A stretch of 64,000 nt of DNA from NCBI GenBank assembly GCA_035551835.1, contig DASZMN010000014.1, positions 61,262 through 125,261 of the forward strand, given 5' to 3'. This stretch comes from Bog-473 sp035551835 (GTDB taxonomy: Bacteria > Actinomycetota > Acidimicrobiia > Acidimicrobiales > RAAP-2). The position numbers and the translations under genes are program-made. The notes beneath the pieces were generated by a model. It saw only the letters and a list, made by a program, of their open reading frames with translations. It was not told the DNA's origin and made no database searches. Shown here one piece after another: positions 16,701 to 24,897 of the stretch (the stretch's first letter is position 1; every line of letters starts with the position of its first letter).

Positions 16701-17639
16701 ATGTCCGCACGCTCTCGTGACCTACCCCGCCGCTCCTGCCTGTCCACCCCCGGCTCGAACGAGAAGTTCCTGGCCAAGGCGCCGACCGTCCCGGCCGACA
16801 TGACCTTCCTCGACCTCGAGGACGCCGTGGCACCACTCGAAAAGGAGGGAGCTCGGCCCAAGGTGGTCGACGCCATCAAGAACCTGCCCTGGGACGACCG
16901 CGTGCTCTGCGTCCGCGTCAACGCGTGGGACACCGAGTGGACGTACGGCGACGTCATCGAGGTCGTCGGCAACGCGGGGGAGCGTCTCGACGAGGTCATG
17001 TTGCCCAAGGTGCAGGCGGCGTCCGATGTCGTCGCACTCGACCTGCTGCTGACGCAGGTTGAGAAGAAGTCGGGGCTGCCGGTCGGGCACATCGGGATCG
17101 AGGCGCAGATCGAGACGGCGCGCGGCCTGATCAACGTCGACGAGATCTGTGCTGCGTCGCCCCGGCTCGAGACGATCATCTTCGGCCCCGCCGACTTCGC
17201 CGCCAGCGTCGAGATGCCGGTGCTCACCGGCGGCATCGACATCCCCGAATACCCCGGCGATCACTTCCACTACGTGTTCAGCCGCATCCTCATGGCGGGC
17301 CGGGCCAACGGGCTGCAGGTGATCGACGGCCCGTTCCTCAAGGTGCGCGAGCTCGACTCGCTGCGCGACTACGCCATGCGCACGCGCATGCTCGGCTACG
17401 ACGGCAAGTGGGCGCTCACGCCGGACCAGGTGACGGTGATGAACGAGGTGTACTCGCCCACCCAAGAGCAGTTCGACCGCGCCTATGACATCCTCGACGC
17501 CTATCAGAAGGCGACCGAAGAGGACCGCAAGGGTGCGGTGATGTTCGGTGACGAGATGATCGACGAGGCCAGCCGCAAGATCGCCCTCAAGTTCGTCAGT
17601 CGCGGCCAGCGGGCCGGGCTCACGCGCAGCCCCGGCTGA
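16701..17639 (+). CDS. CitE-like HpcH/HpaI family CoA-ester lyase
   Basis: A 312-residue TIM-barrel protein of the CitE / malyl-CoA lyase family. Visible motifs include the N-terminal RRSCLSTPGSNEKFLAKA, the metal-region LDLEDAV, the Arg-containing RVNAWDT, IEAQIETARGL (metal-binding Glu) and FGPADFAAS (Asp). The family cleaves or hydrolyses 3-hydroxy-3-carboxyacyl-CoAs such as malyl- or citramalyl-CoA using magnesium. It is longer than CitE alone and closer to the malyl/beta-methylmalyl-CoA lyase group. The precise substrate is open. A MaoC-type hydratase lies 3 kb downstream. Confidence 0.82.
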   Translation: MSARSRDLPRRSCLSTPGSNEKFLAKAPTVPADMTFLDLEDAVAPLEKEGARPKVVDAIKNLPWDDRVLCVRVNAWDTEWTYGDVIEVVGNAGERLDEVMLPKVQAASDVVALDLLLTQVEKKSGLPVGHIGIEAQIETARGLINVDEICAASPRLETIIFGPADFAASVEMPVLTGGIDIPEYPGDHFHYVFSRILMAGRANGLQVIDGPFLKVRELDSLRDYAMRTRMLGYDGKWALTPDQVTVMNEVYSPTQEQFDRAYDILDAYQKATEEDRKGAVMFGDEMIDEASRKIALKFVSRGQRAGLTRSPG

Positions 17640-17667
17640 GAAGTCGCCGGCCGCCGTCGAGCCGGGC

Positions 17668-19284
17668 TCAGTCGCCGATCAGGCGCCGCGCGATCACCTT
17701 CAAGGCCAGTGTCTCGTCCGCGCCCTCGAAGATGGAGAGGACCCGGGCGTCGACGAAGTAACGCGACACTGGGAACTCCTCGGCGTAGCCCATGCCGCCG
17801 TGGATCTGCATGGCTTCGCGCGTCACCCACTCGGCGGCGCGGCACACATAGGCCTTGACCATCGACGCCTCCAACGCGCCCTCGCCCCGAGCCATCATGC
17901 GCGCCACGTGGTACGAGCTCTGGCGCGTCGCCTGGATGATGACCGCCATGCGCCCGAGCTTCGCCTGCGTCAGCTGGTACTCGATGACGGGAGAGCCGAA
18001 CACCTTGCGCTCGGTCGCGTACGACAGGGCCGCCTCGTAGGCCGCCTGCATCACGCCCAACGCCCGCGCCGCCGTCTGCAGGCGCCCGTTCTCGAAGCCC
18101 TGCATCTGGAGATAGAAGCCCTTGCCGAGCCCCTCCTCACCGCCGACCAGGTTGGCCTCGGGCACGAACCAGTTCTCGAACGCGAGCTCGTAGGAGTGCA
18201 TGCCCCGGTACCCGAGCGTGTCGATGGGGCGACCCTCGAGCCGCCCGGGCTCCAAATCAACCGGACGCTCCGCCACTTCGTCGGTGCCCTGGGTGAAGAC
18301 GAAGCCGTGGCCGTCGCCGCGCGGCTTCTCGACGACGAACATGGAGATCCCACGATGCGCCAGCGACCGGTCCGGGTCGGTCCGCGCCAGCAGCATGAGC
18401 ACGTCGGCGCGCGCCGCGAACGTGCACCACGTCTTGACACCGTTGATGACCCACCCGCCGTCGACCCGCGTCGCCGCCGTCACGATGTTGGCCACGTCCG
18501 AGCCGTAGTCGGGCTCGGTCACGGCGACGGCGGCCAGGATCTCGGCCGAGGCGAGCCTGGGCAGCCAGTGCTTCTTCTGCTCCTCGGTGCCGCCGTACAC
18601 GAGCGCCCGGGTCAGGATCTCGGGCCGGGTGATCAGCGAGCCGCCGACGCCGAGCGAGCCCCAGCTCAGCTCCTCGGTGGCCACGACCATGCCCATGTAG
18701 TCGCTCTCGCCGCCCGACGCGTAGCCGCCGTACTCCTCGGGCACGGAGAGCCCGAAGCCGCCGAGCTCGGCCAGCCCCTCGATCACCTCTTCGGGGATGT
18801 CGGCGTTCGCGCGGTGGACGTGCTCGGCGTGCGGGCGCACCTTCTCCTCGGCGAAGCGGTGGAACGTCTCGCGCACGAGCTCGAAGTCCTCGCCCAGGTG
18901 GCGCGGCCCCTCGGTCGCCGCCAGCGCGGCCAGCACGGACGGGTCGCGCTCGGCCTCCAAGAACGCGGCGGCCGGCGCCGCCCAACCGGGCTCGACCCCC
19001 CAGAGCGCCTCGCGGCCGGCCGCCTTGCCGGCGAGGTCGGCCACCACGTCGGCGACGAAGGCCGCGGCGATGGCCGCCTCGACCTTCCCCTGCTCGCCGT
19101 ACTGGAGGGCGGCGCGCGCCGTGCCAACCGCGGCGGCGGCGTGCGCGACGTCGTAGACGACGACCTGGTTGGCGTCGATCCCCCCGCGGCCGCGGATGGC
19201 GGCGCAGGCCTGGTCGACCAGCTCTTGGGCCAGGTCGACCGCGGCCGCGGCTCCGGTCAGGTCGGCGGTGTCGGGCGACATCAT
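17668..19284 (-). CDS. long acyl-CoA dehydrogenase with extra N-terminal domain
   Basis: A 538-residue acyl-CoA dehydrogenase. Residues about 1-150 form an extra helical domain (repeated Ala-rich helices) not present in the short-chain enzymes. The core starts around RHLGEDFELVRETFHRF. FAD/substrate motifs are AVTEPDYGSDVANI and VKTWCTFAAR. The late FEGADETLALKVIARRL holds a Glu at the usual catalytic-base position. The start is one of two adjacent ATG codons (19284 or 19281). The acyl substrate is unknown. The gene faces the CitE-like lyase gene tail to tail. Confidence 0.85.
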   Translation of the reverse strand: MMSPDTADLTGAAAAVDLAQELVDQACAAIRGRGGIDANQVVVYDVAHAAAAVGTARAALQYGEQGKVEAAIAAAFVADVVADLAGKAAGREALWGVEPGWAAPAAAFLEAERDPSVLAALAATEGPRHLGEDFELVRETFHRFAEEKVRPHAEHVHRANADIPEEVIEGLAELGGFGLSVPEEYGGYASGGESDYMGMVVATEELSWGSLGVGGSLITRPEILTRALVYGGTEEQKKHWLPRLASAEILAAVAVTEPDYGSDVANIVTAATRVDGGWVINGVKTWCTFAARADVLMLLARTDPDRSLAHRGISMFVVEKPRGDGHGFVFTQGTDEVAERPVDLEPGRLEGRPIDTLGYRGMHSYELAFENWFVPEANLVGGEEGLGKGFYLQMQGFENGRLQTAARALGVMQAAYEAALSYATERKVFGSPVIEYQLTQAKLGRMAVIIQATRQSSYHVARMMARGEGALEASMVKAYVCRAAEWVTREAMQIHGGMGYAEEFPVSRYFVDARVLSIFEGADETLALKVIARRLIGD

Positions 19285-19385
19285 GCGGCGCGACCCTAAT
19301 AGCTGGCCCAAGGGCCTCTTTCTTGTGCGCTCGTTGTCCGCGCTCGCCCCGCGCTCGACCCCGCGGCGGCGGGCGCACCGCTGCG

Positions 19386-20030
19386 TCAGGCGCGCCGTCC
19401 GATGACCGTCACCAGCGGCGGCAGCACGACCGGGTCGTCGCCAGGATCGACCCCCGTCAACGAGCCCAGATAGTCCGACACCGGTCCCGGGCCGACACCA
19501 GCGGGCGCCTCCGCCCACGCGTCGACCACCTCGAGCGGCGCGTCCCGCACGAGTGCCGGCAACAGCGCCCCGACGTCGGGGTGCCGCGCGCCGGGCATCG
19601 ACAGGGGCGATCCGTCGATGCGCCCGGCCGAGGTGATGGGCTCCTGCGCCACCACCCAGCCGCCCGGGCGCACCGACCCGGCCATCTTGGCGACGACCAC
19701 CGCGGGGTCGATGACGTGGAGGAGGAGGAAGCGGCAGAACGCCAGGTCGACCTGCTCGGGCAGCGACAGGTCCTCGCCGGCCTGGGTCAGGGCGATGACC
19801 TGTGCATGCGCCGCCGCGGCCCGGGCCACCTCGTCACGCGTGGCGGGATCGCTGTCCACCGCGTACACGCGTCCGTCTCGCCCCACCATCTCGGCCAGGG
19901 CGACCGACACGTCACCGCCGCCCGCGCCGACGTCGACGCAGCGCCAGCCGCCGCCGAGCCCGAGGCGCTCCAGCGCGGTGGCCAGCGGCCGCCGGTACAC
20001 GTCGTCACGCAGCCCGATGAGCTCAGACAC
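19386..20030 (-). CDS. class I SAM-dependent methyltransferase
   Basis: A 214-residue methyltransferase. Motif I is CVDVGAGGGDVSVALAE, then VYAVDSDPATRDEV (acidic residue for SAM ribose), LAFCRFLLLHVIDP and VRPGGWVVAQEP. It is near the minimal length of the class and has no additional domain. The gene precedes the acyl-CoA dehydrogenase gene on the same strand with about 100 bases between them. The substrate is not evident. Confidence 0.82.
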   Translation of the reverse strand: MSELIGLRDDVYRRPLATALERLGLGGGWRCVDVGAGGGDVSVALAEMVGRDGRVYAVDSDPATRDEVARAAAAHAQVIALTQAGEDLSLPEQVDLAFCRFLLLHVIDPAVVVAKMAGSVRPGGWVVAQEPITSAGRIDGSPLSMPGARHPDVGALLPALVRDAPLEVVDAWAEAPAGVGPGPVSDYLGSLTGVDPGDDPVVLPPLVTVIGRRA

Positions 20031-20114
20031 GGTTGGGTCCCATCGACTTCGACACCGTCATGGACCAGCACTCTAGGAGCGGGGCGGACCGTCGGACCTT
20101 TCCCCCACGTGCCA

Positions 20115-20157
20115 CGATCGGACGGCTTTCGGCGGCTTTCGGCGGCTTCGGGCGGCC
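20115..20157. repeat. short imperfect tandem repeat
   Basis: About three imperfect copies of a 10-base unit (CGGCGGCTTT/CGGCGGCTTC) lie just upstream of the DUF6941-type gene. This is probably simple slippage, with no known function. Confidence 0.5.
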
Positions 20158-20185
20158 TCCGGTGGGACCGGTAACCTCCTCCACC

Positions 20186-20623
20186 GTGAAAGTGACGATG
20201 TTGCTCTGCGACGCAGCCCAAGTTTCGGACGGCAAGCTCTACATCCTCGGCGGCGGATGGAGCATGACGGGTCCTGACCCCGTGCCCTCGGCCGTTGCGC
20301 TCAAAATCGACGTGGACTGGCACGAAGCCGAGACCTCGCACCACTGGGAGCTCTTCTTGGAGGACGCGGACGGACGGCCGGTGCTCATGGAGACGGCCGA
20401 GGGGACCCAGCCGGTCGAGGTGCGCGGCGAGTTCACGGTGAGCCAGCCCCAGGGCATCCCTGAGGGTTCGCCGATCGACGTCGCGCTGGCCGTGAACCTC
20501 GGGCCGATCCCGCTGGCGCCCGGGACACGCTTCGCCTGGCGCCTCACGATCGACGGCGAGGCGCTGCCCGGCGCGTCGCTCGGCTTCACGACGCGGCCTC
20601 GCCAGCCCCAGGTCGCTGAATGA
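20186..20623 (+). CDS. DUF6941-type protein
   Basis: A 145-residue protein starting at GTG. The opening KVTMLLCDAAQVSDGKLYILGGGWS matches a conserved actinobacterial family of unknown function (DUF6941, from memory). It is mostly beta-strand in character, with no signal peptide or membrane span. It overlaps the following MaoC gene by four bases (ATGA), so the two are translationally coupled and may act together. Confidence 0.7.
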   Translation: MKVTMLLCDAAQVSDGKLYILGGGWSMTGPDPVPSAVALKIDVDWHEAETSHHWELFLEDADGRPVLMETAEGTQPVEVRGEFTVSQPQGIPEGSPIDVALAVNLGPIPLAPGTRFAWRLTIDGEALPGASLGFTTRPRQPQVAE

Positions 20624-21132
20624 CCGTCTACGAGCGGCCGTTCGGTCGCTATCTCGAGGACTTCGTACCCGGCGACATCTATCGGCACTGGCCCGGCAAG
20701 ACGGTCACCGAATACGACGATCATCTCTTCTGCATGATCACCATGAACCACCACCCACTGCACACAAATGCGTGGTTCGCCGAGCACGAGACGGTGCAGG
20801 GCAAGAACGTCGTCGTGGGCAACCTGGTGTATTCACTGGCCCTGGGCATGAGCGTCCCCGACGTGAGCGGCTCGTGCATTGCCAACCTCGAGGTCGAGTC
20901 GTTGATCCACCGCTTTCCCACGTTCCACGGCGACACCATCTATGCCGAGACGCGGGTGTTGGAGGCGACGCCGTCCAAGTCGAAGGACGACCGCGGCATT
21001 GTGACCGTGGAGACGAAGGCCTTCAACCAGCGTGGCGAGGAGGTCTGTTACTTCCGGCGCAAGCTCATGGTGTGGAAGACGGCGCACGCGCCGGCACGCC
21101 AGCGCCCTTACGGCGACGACGTCTGGGACTGA
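20620..21132 (+). CDS. MaoC-family acyl-CoA hydratase, mesaconyl-CoA-hydratase-like
   Basis: A 170-residue hot-dog-fold hydratase. The catalytic loop is FCMITMNHHPLHTNAWFA, with the MaoC-type Asp/Asn-His arrangement. Further conserved parts are SVPDVSGSCIANLEVES and PTFHGDTIYAET. The sequence is like the MaoC proteins annotated as mesaconyl-CoA hydratase in actinobacteria. A role together with the CitE-like lyase (at 16701) in C4/C5 acyl-CoA metabolism is possible but is inferred only from proximity. Confidence 0.82.
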   Translation: MTVYERPFGRYLEDFVPGDIYRHWPGKTVTEYDDHLFCMITMNHHPLHTNAWFAEHETVQGKNVVVGNLVYSLALGMSVPDVSGSCIANLEVESLIHRFPTFHGDTIYAETRVLEATPSKSKDDRGIVTVETKAFNQRGEEVCYFRRKLMVWKTAHAPARQRPYGDDVWD

Positions 21133-22025
21133 CTGAGGCCACGGCGCTCTCGCCCGACCGGGCGCGTCGGTTCCGCCAACGCCTGCTCGAATGGGGCGCG
21201 CACCATCGGCGCGACCTGCCGTGGCGCCGCACCCGCGACCCGTGGCGGATCCTCGTCTCCGAGGTGATGCTGCAGCAGACCCAGGTGGACCGGGTCGTCC
21301 CGCACTACGAGCGGTTCGTCGAGGCCTTCCCGACGCCGACCGCCTGCGCGGCCACCGGTTCGGCCGAGGTGGTGCGCCGCTGGTCGGGGCTCGGATATAA
21401 CCGCCGCGGGCTCAACCTGCACCGCGCGGCCGAGGACATCGTCGACCGTCACGGCGGCACGGTCCCGGAGACCGACGCCGCGTTGCGTGCCCTCCCCGGT
21501 GTCGGTCCCTATACGGCGCGGGCCGTGCGGTCGTTCGGCTTCGGCCAGGACGTCGCGGCGGCCGACACCAACGGCGTGCGGGTGCTCGCCCGATCCGTCG
21601 TGGGGGCGCGCCTGACCGGCCCGGCCGCCTTCGCACTCGGGGACCGCCTCGTGCCACCCGGCGGCTCGTGGGAGTTCAACCAGACGATGTTCGACCTAGG
21701 CGCGACGGTGTGCACGGCCGCCCGTCCCGACTGCGCGCGCTGTCCGCTGCGCCGTCAGTGCACCTGGCGGCGACTGGGTGGCGACGATCCGTGGCGGGCC
21801 AGCCCGGCGGCGCGGCGCCAGGGCGCCTTCGCCGGGTCCGACCGCCAGGGTCGCGGCCGCCTGCTCGAGGCGCTGCGTCGTGGCGACGTCGAGGCGCGGG
21901 CTCTCGGCGCCGCCTGCGGGTGGCCCGACGACGTCGCTCGGGCCAACCGCGTCGCGACGGCATTGGCGGAGGAAGGTTTCGCGCGTTGGTCCAGTGGCGA
22001 GGGTCGCGTCCTCCGGCTGCGCTGA
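21129..22025 (+). CDS. mutY: adenine DNA glycosylase MutY
   Basis: A 298-residue HhH-GPD glycosylase that removes A mispaired with 8-oxoG. The catalytic Glu is in VSEVMLQQTQ. The helix-hairpin-helix is LPGVGPYTARAV and the Asp is in ADTNGVRVLAR. A [4Fe-4S] site C-x6-C-x2-C-x5-C lies around residue 200. There is no C-terminal NUDIX domain, so it is the short form. No ATG or GTG exists at the expected N-terminus. CTG 21129 would overlap the MaoC stop by four bases (CTGA), mirroring nearby coupled starts. GTG 21072, inside the MaoC gene, is the alternative. Confidence 0.88.
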   Translation: MTEATALSPDRARRFRQRLLEWGAHHRRDLPWRRTRDPWRILVSEVMLQQTQVDRVVPHYERFVEAFPTPTACAATGSAEVVRRWSGLGYNRRGLNLHRAAEDIVDRHGGTVPETDAALRALPGVGPYTARAVRSFGFGQDVAAADTNGVRVLARSVVGARLTGPAAFALGDRLVPPGGSWEFNQTMFDLGATVCTAARPDCARCPLRRQCTWRRLGGDDPWRASPAARRQGAFAGSDRQGRGRLLEALRRGDVEARALGAACGWPDDVARANRVATALAEEGFARWSSGEGRVLRLR

Positions 22026-22038
22026 ACCGTCCGAATGG

Positions 22039-22914
22039 TCACGCCTTGGTGAGGAACTCGATGATGCGCCGATTGACGATGTCGGGCCGCTCCACGTGAA
22101 GGAAGTGGCCCGCTTCGTCCACGATCTCCATCTCGGATCCCTCGGCCAGGAAGTCCAGCGGCGATCCGATGGAGGAGAGCAACATGCAGCCGTCGTCGCG
22201 ACCGTGGAGGTAGAGCGTCGGCTTCGGTGTCGGCAAGAGCGCGGCCGCCTGTTCGTCCGCCAGTTCGGGCACCTGCCGCGACGGGTCGAACATGGCGCGG
22301 TAGTAGCTGATGGCGGCGACGATGCGCTCGGGATCGCCGATGGACTCCTTGACCCGGGCGACATCCCATGCCCCGTCGTAGCCCGGTGACCAGTCCCGCC
22401 ACAGATGATCGATGAACGAGTAGTCCTCGAGCGGCAGAGCACCCTCGGCCATGGGGGACAGGAAGAAGAACATGTACCAGCTCCTCTGCAGCTGTGCGTA
22501 CCTGAGCAGGTTCATGCCGATCGACAGGGTCGGGGGGACGGCCGCGGTGACGGCACGGCGCCAGCGATCGGGCGCATGCGCCACCGCCCCGTACGTGGCG
22601 AGGGCGCCCCAGTCGTGGCCGAGGATGACCGCGTCGGACGATCCCCCGAGCGCGTCGTGCAGCGCGTTGGCGTCCCGCGCCAGGGCGCCGATCTGGTAGT
22701 GACCATCTGCGGGCACGGAGGAAGGGGCGTAGCCACGCAGGAAGGGCGCCACAGCCCGGAACCCCGCCGCGGCCAGCTCGGGCAGGAGGTAGCGCCACGT
22801 GTGCGCGGTGTCCGGAAAGCCGTGCAGGCAGAGGGCGAGCGGCCCGGCCGGCGGCCCGTCGGTAAGGCAGGCGAACTCCAGCCCGTTGGCAGTGATCATC
22901 TCCTGTTTTCCCAT
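22039..22914 (-). CDS. alpha/beta hydrolase, epoxide-hydrolase-like
   Basis: A 291-residue alpha/beta hydrolase. The HG motif is LCLHGFPDTAHTW and the nucleophile elbow is LGHDWGALAT, which puts Asp at the nucleophile position. The acid is near HGRDDGCM and the His is in EAGHFLHVERPD. A cap domain occupies residues about 130-210. It is related to the hydrolase at 1881, and an epoxide hydrolase or dehalogenase-like reaction is likely. ATG 22914 is preferred to a start 18 codons upstream, which would run into the divergent gene. Confidence 0.82.
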   Translation of the reverse strand: MGKQEMITANGLEFACLTDGPPAGPLALCLHGFPDTAHTWRYLLPELAAAGFRAVAPFLRGYAPSSVPADGHYQIGALARDANALHDALGGSSDAVILGHDWGALATYGAVAHAPDRWRRAVTAAVPPTLSIGMNLLRYAQLQRSWYMFFFLSPMAEGALPLEDYSFIDHLWRDWSPGYDGAWDVARVKESIGDPERIVAAISYYRAMFDPSRQVPELADEQAAALLPTPKPTLYLHGRDDGCMLLSSIGSPLDFLAEGSEMEIVDEAGHFLHVERPDIVNRRIIEFLTKA

Positions 22915-22957
22915 GCCGACAGAACGTATCGCCCGTTGGAGAGGTAGGGTCGATTCG

Positions 22958-23812
22958 GTGAACGTCACGTTCTACGGCGTGCGGGGGTCGTGCCCGTGCT
23001 CGGGGGATCGCTACCGGCGGTATGGGGGGAACACCTCGTGCCTCGTGATCGACATCGAGGGCGACGAGCCACTCATCGTGGACCTGGGTACGGGTCTGCG
23101 CGCTCTCGGCGACACCCTCCAAAAAGAGGTGCGGGCACTCGGCACACCGCTGCATGCGACGGCGTTGCTCACCCACCTTCACTTCGATCACATCTTGGGC
23201 ATTCCCTTCTTCGGCCCGCTACACGACCCGGGTGCCCGCTTGACGGTGTACGGACCGGGCCAGCCCAAGGGCACCCTCAAGGAAGCGCTCCACGCCGCCG
23301 TGCAGCCGCCCGTGTTCCCGATTCACATGGAGCAGTTCCGTGGCGAGCTCATCACGGTCGACGTGGGTAGCGAGGACTTCTCCATCGGCTCGGCCAAGGT
23401 CATGGCGCGGCCCATTCCCCACGCGGGGGTGACGCTCGGCTTTCGCATCGAGGCGGAGGGCCGGTCGGTGGCGTACATGTCCGACCACCAGGCGCCGCTG
23501 GACCGTCGAGCCGTGCCCGAAGCCGTGCTCGAGCTCTGCCAGGACGTGGACCTGCTGATCCACGACGGCCAGTACACCGAGGACGAGTTCTCGGCCAAGG
23601 CCGATTGGGGCCACTCGACCGCGGCCTACGCCGTGCACGTCGCGGCCGAGACGGGCGTGAAGCGGCTCCTGTTGTCGCACCACGACCCCTCGCACACCGA
23701 CCGCGAACTGGACCGGATCTTGACCCAGGCCCGGCGGCTGCCCGAGGCGAAGAACATCGAGGACGTGTCCTCGGCCCACGAGTCCCAGTCGATCGACCTC
23801 GGCAAGGCCTAG
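22958..23812 (+). CDS. MBL-fold metallo-hydrolase (phosphodiesterase-like)
   Basis: A 284-residue metallo-beta-lactamase-fold protein starting at GTG. The metal motif is THLHFDHILG (HxHxDH), and later ligands are in IPHAGVTLG, MSDHQAP and LSHHDPSHTD. The opening VTFYGVRGSCPCSG and GGNTSCLVID are typical of a cyclic-nucleotide-phosphodiesterase / RNase-Z-like subgroup often fused to receiver domains elsewhere. The substrate is unknown. A flavin reductase gene follows after seven bases. Confidence 0.82.
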   Translation: MNVTFYGVRGSCPCSGDRYRRYGGNTSCLVIDIEGDEPLIVDLGTGLRALGDTLQKEVRALGTPLHATALLTHLHFDHILGIPFFGPLHDPGARLTVYGPGQPKGTLKEALHAAVQPPVFPIHMEQFRGELITVDVGSEDFSIGSAKVMARPIPHAGVTLGFRIEAEGRSVAYMSDHQAPLDRRAVPEAVLELCQDVDLLIHDGQYTEDEFSAKADWGHSTAAYAVHVAAETGVKRLLLSHHDPSHTDRELDRILTQARRLPEAKNIEDVSSAHESQSIDLGKA

Positions 23813-23819
23813 GTCGTCC

Positions 23820-24296
23820 GTGTCGGGCCTGGACCAGGCCCGGTTCCGCGAGGTGCTCGGCCACTTCGCTTCCGGGATCACGGTCGTGACTGCGCTCGAG
23901 GAGGGCGAGCCGGTCGGCTTCACCTGCCAGTCGTTCGCCGCGCTGTCCCTGGACCCGCCGATGGTGATCCTTGCCCCGGCCCGCAGCTCCACCAGCTGGC
24001 CCCGCATCCGCCAGGCCGGAGCGTTCTGCGTGAACATCCTCGAGGAGCACCAAGAGGCGCTGTGCCGCACGTTCGCCGTCTCGGGCGGGGACAAGTTCGA
24101 CGGTGTCGGGTGGTACCCGGGCGTGACGGGATCACCGGTGTTGAAGGGATCGCTCGCCGTCGTGGAGTGCCGGCTGGGGGACGTCTTCGACGGCGGCGAC
24201 CACGAGTTGGTGACGGGCCGCGTGGTGGCGATGGAGGTCGGGGAGGGCAGTCCGTTGCTGTTCTACCGTTCCGGGTTCGGCCGTTTCGCTCCCTGA
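23820..24296 (+). CDS. flavin reductase, HsaB-like
   Basis: A 158-residue flavin reductase of the DIM6/NTAB type. The stretch FREVLGHFASGITVVTA, then FTCQSFAALSLDPPMV, then the DGGDHELVTG motif and final LLFYRSGFG, resembles HsaB, the reductase partner of the steroid ring hydroxylase HsaA. It is shorter than HsaB at the C-terminus, and no hydroxylase or hsaC/D gene is nearby. It may therefore serve a different monooxygenase. The LLM-type enzyme gene at 24898 is a candidate partner. Confidence 0.8.
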   Translation: MSGLDQARFREVLGHFASGITVVTALEEGEPVGFTCQSFAALSLDPPMVILAPARSSTSWPRIRQAGAFCVNILEEHQEALCRTFAVSGGDKFDGVGWYPGVTGSPVLKGSLAVVECRLGDVFDGGDHELVTGRVVAMEVGEGSPLLFYRSGFGRFAP

Positions 24297-24321
24297 CGGA
24301 CAGCGGGCTACCGTTCCGGCG

Positions 24322-24867
24322 ATGCCAGAGATCATCCCTTCGACCACGATCGACGACGTGGTGCTGGTCCGTCCCGATGTGCACGGCGACCAGCGCGGTC
24401 GGTTCGTCGAGACCTACCGGCGCAGTTGGTTTCCCGAGGGCCGCGAGATGGTCCAGGGAAATCGTTCCGAGAAGCAGGCCGGCGCGCTCGTCGGCTTACA
24501 CTTCCATCGTTTCCAGGCCGACTACTGGTACCTGCTGCGCGGCAAGATCCGGGTGGTGCTGCACGACCTGCGCGTCGGCTCGGCGACCGACGGCAAGACC
24601 GAGGTCATCGACCTCGACGGCGACGTCGACCAGGGGGTGTACATCCCGCCGGGCGTCGCGCACGGTTTCGCCGCGCACACCGACATCCTCCTGACGTACC
24701 TGGTCGACAACTATTACGACCCCGCCGACGAGTTGGGCCTGGCCTGGGACGACCCCGAGGTAGGTGCCGACTGGGGCGTCGGCGACCCGATCTTGTCTGG
24801 GCGCGACGAGAGCAACCCGCGCCGCGGCGAGATTCCCGACGACGTCCGGCCCCGCCTGGCCAAATAG
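24322..24867 (+). CDS. dTDP-4-dehydrorhamnose 3,5-epimerase-like protein
   Basis: A 181-residue cupin of the RmlC family. The catalytic His is in GLHFHRFQADYWY, with a second conserved region GVYIPPGVAHGF and the substrate-loop Tyr in NYYDPADELGLAWDDPEV. The active-site set looks intact. The other rml genes are not in the window. It may act on another sugar nucleotide for cell-wall or exopolysaccharide synthesis. Confidence 0.85.
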   Translation: MPEIIPSTTIDDVVLVRPDVHGDQRGRFVETYRRSWFPEGREMVQGNRSEKQAGALVGLHFHRFQADYWYLLRGKIRVVLHDLRVGSATDGKTEVIDLDGDVDQGVYIPPGVAHGFAAHTDILLTYLVDNYYDPADELGLAWDDPEVGADWGVGDPILSGRDESNPRRGEIPDDVRPRLAK

Positions 24868-24897
24868 GGCCCAAGACGAGGGAGGGCCGGGGGGCGC

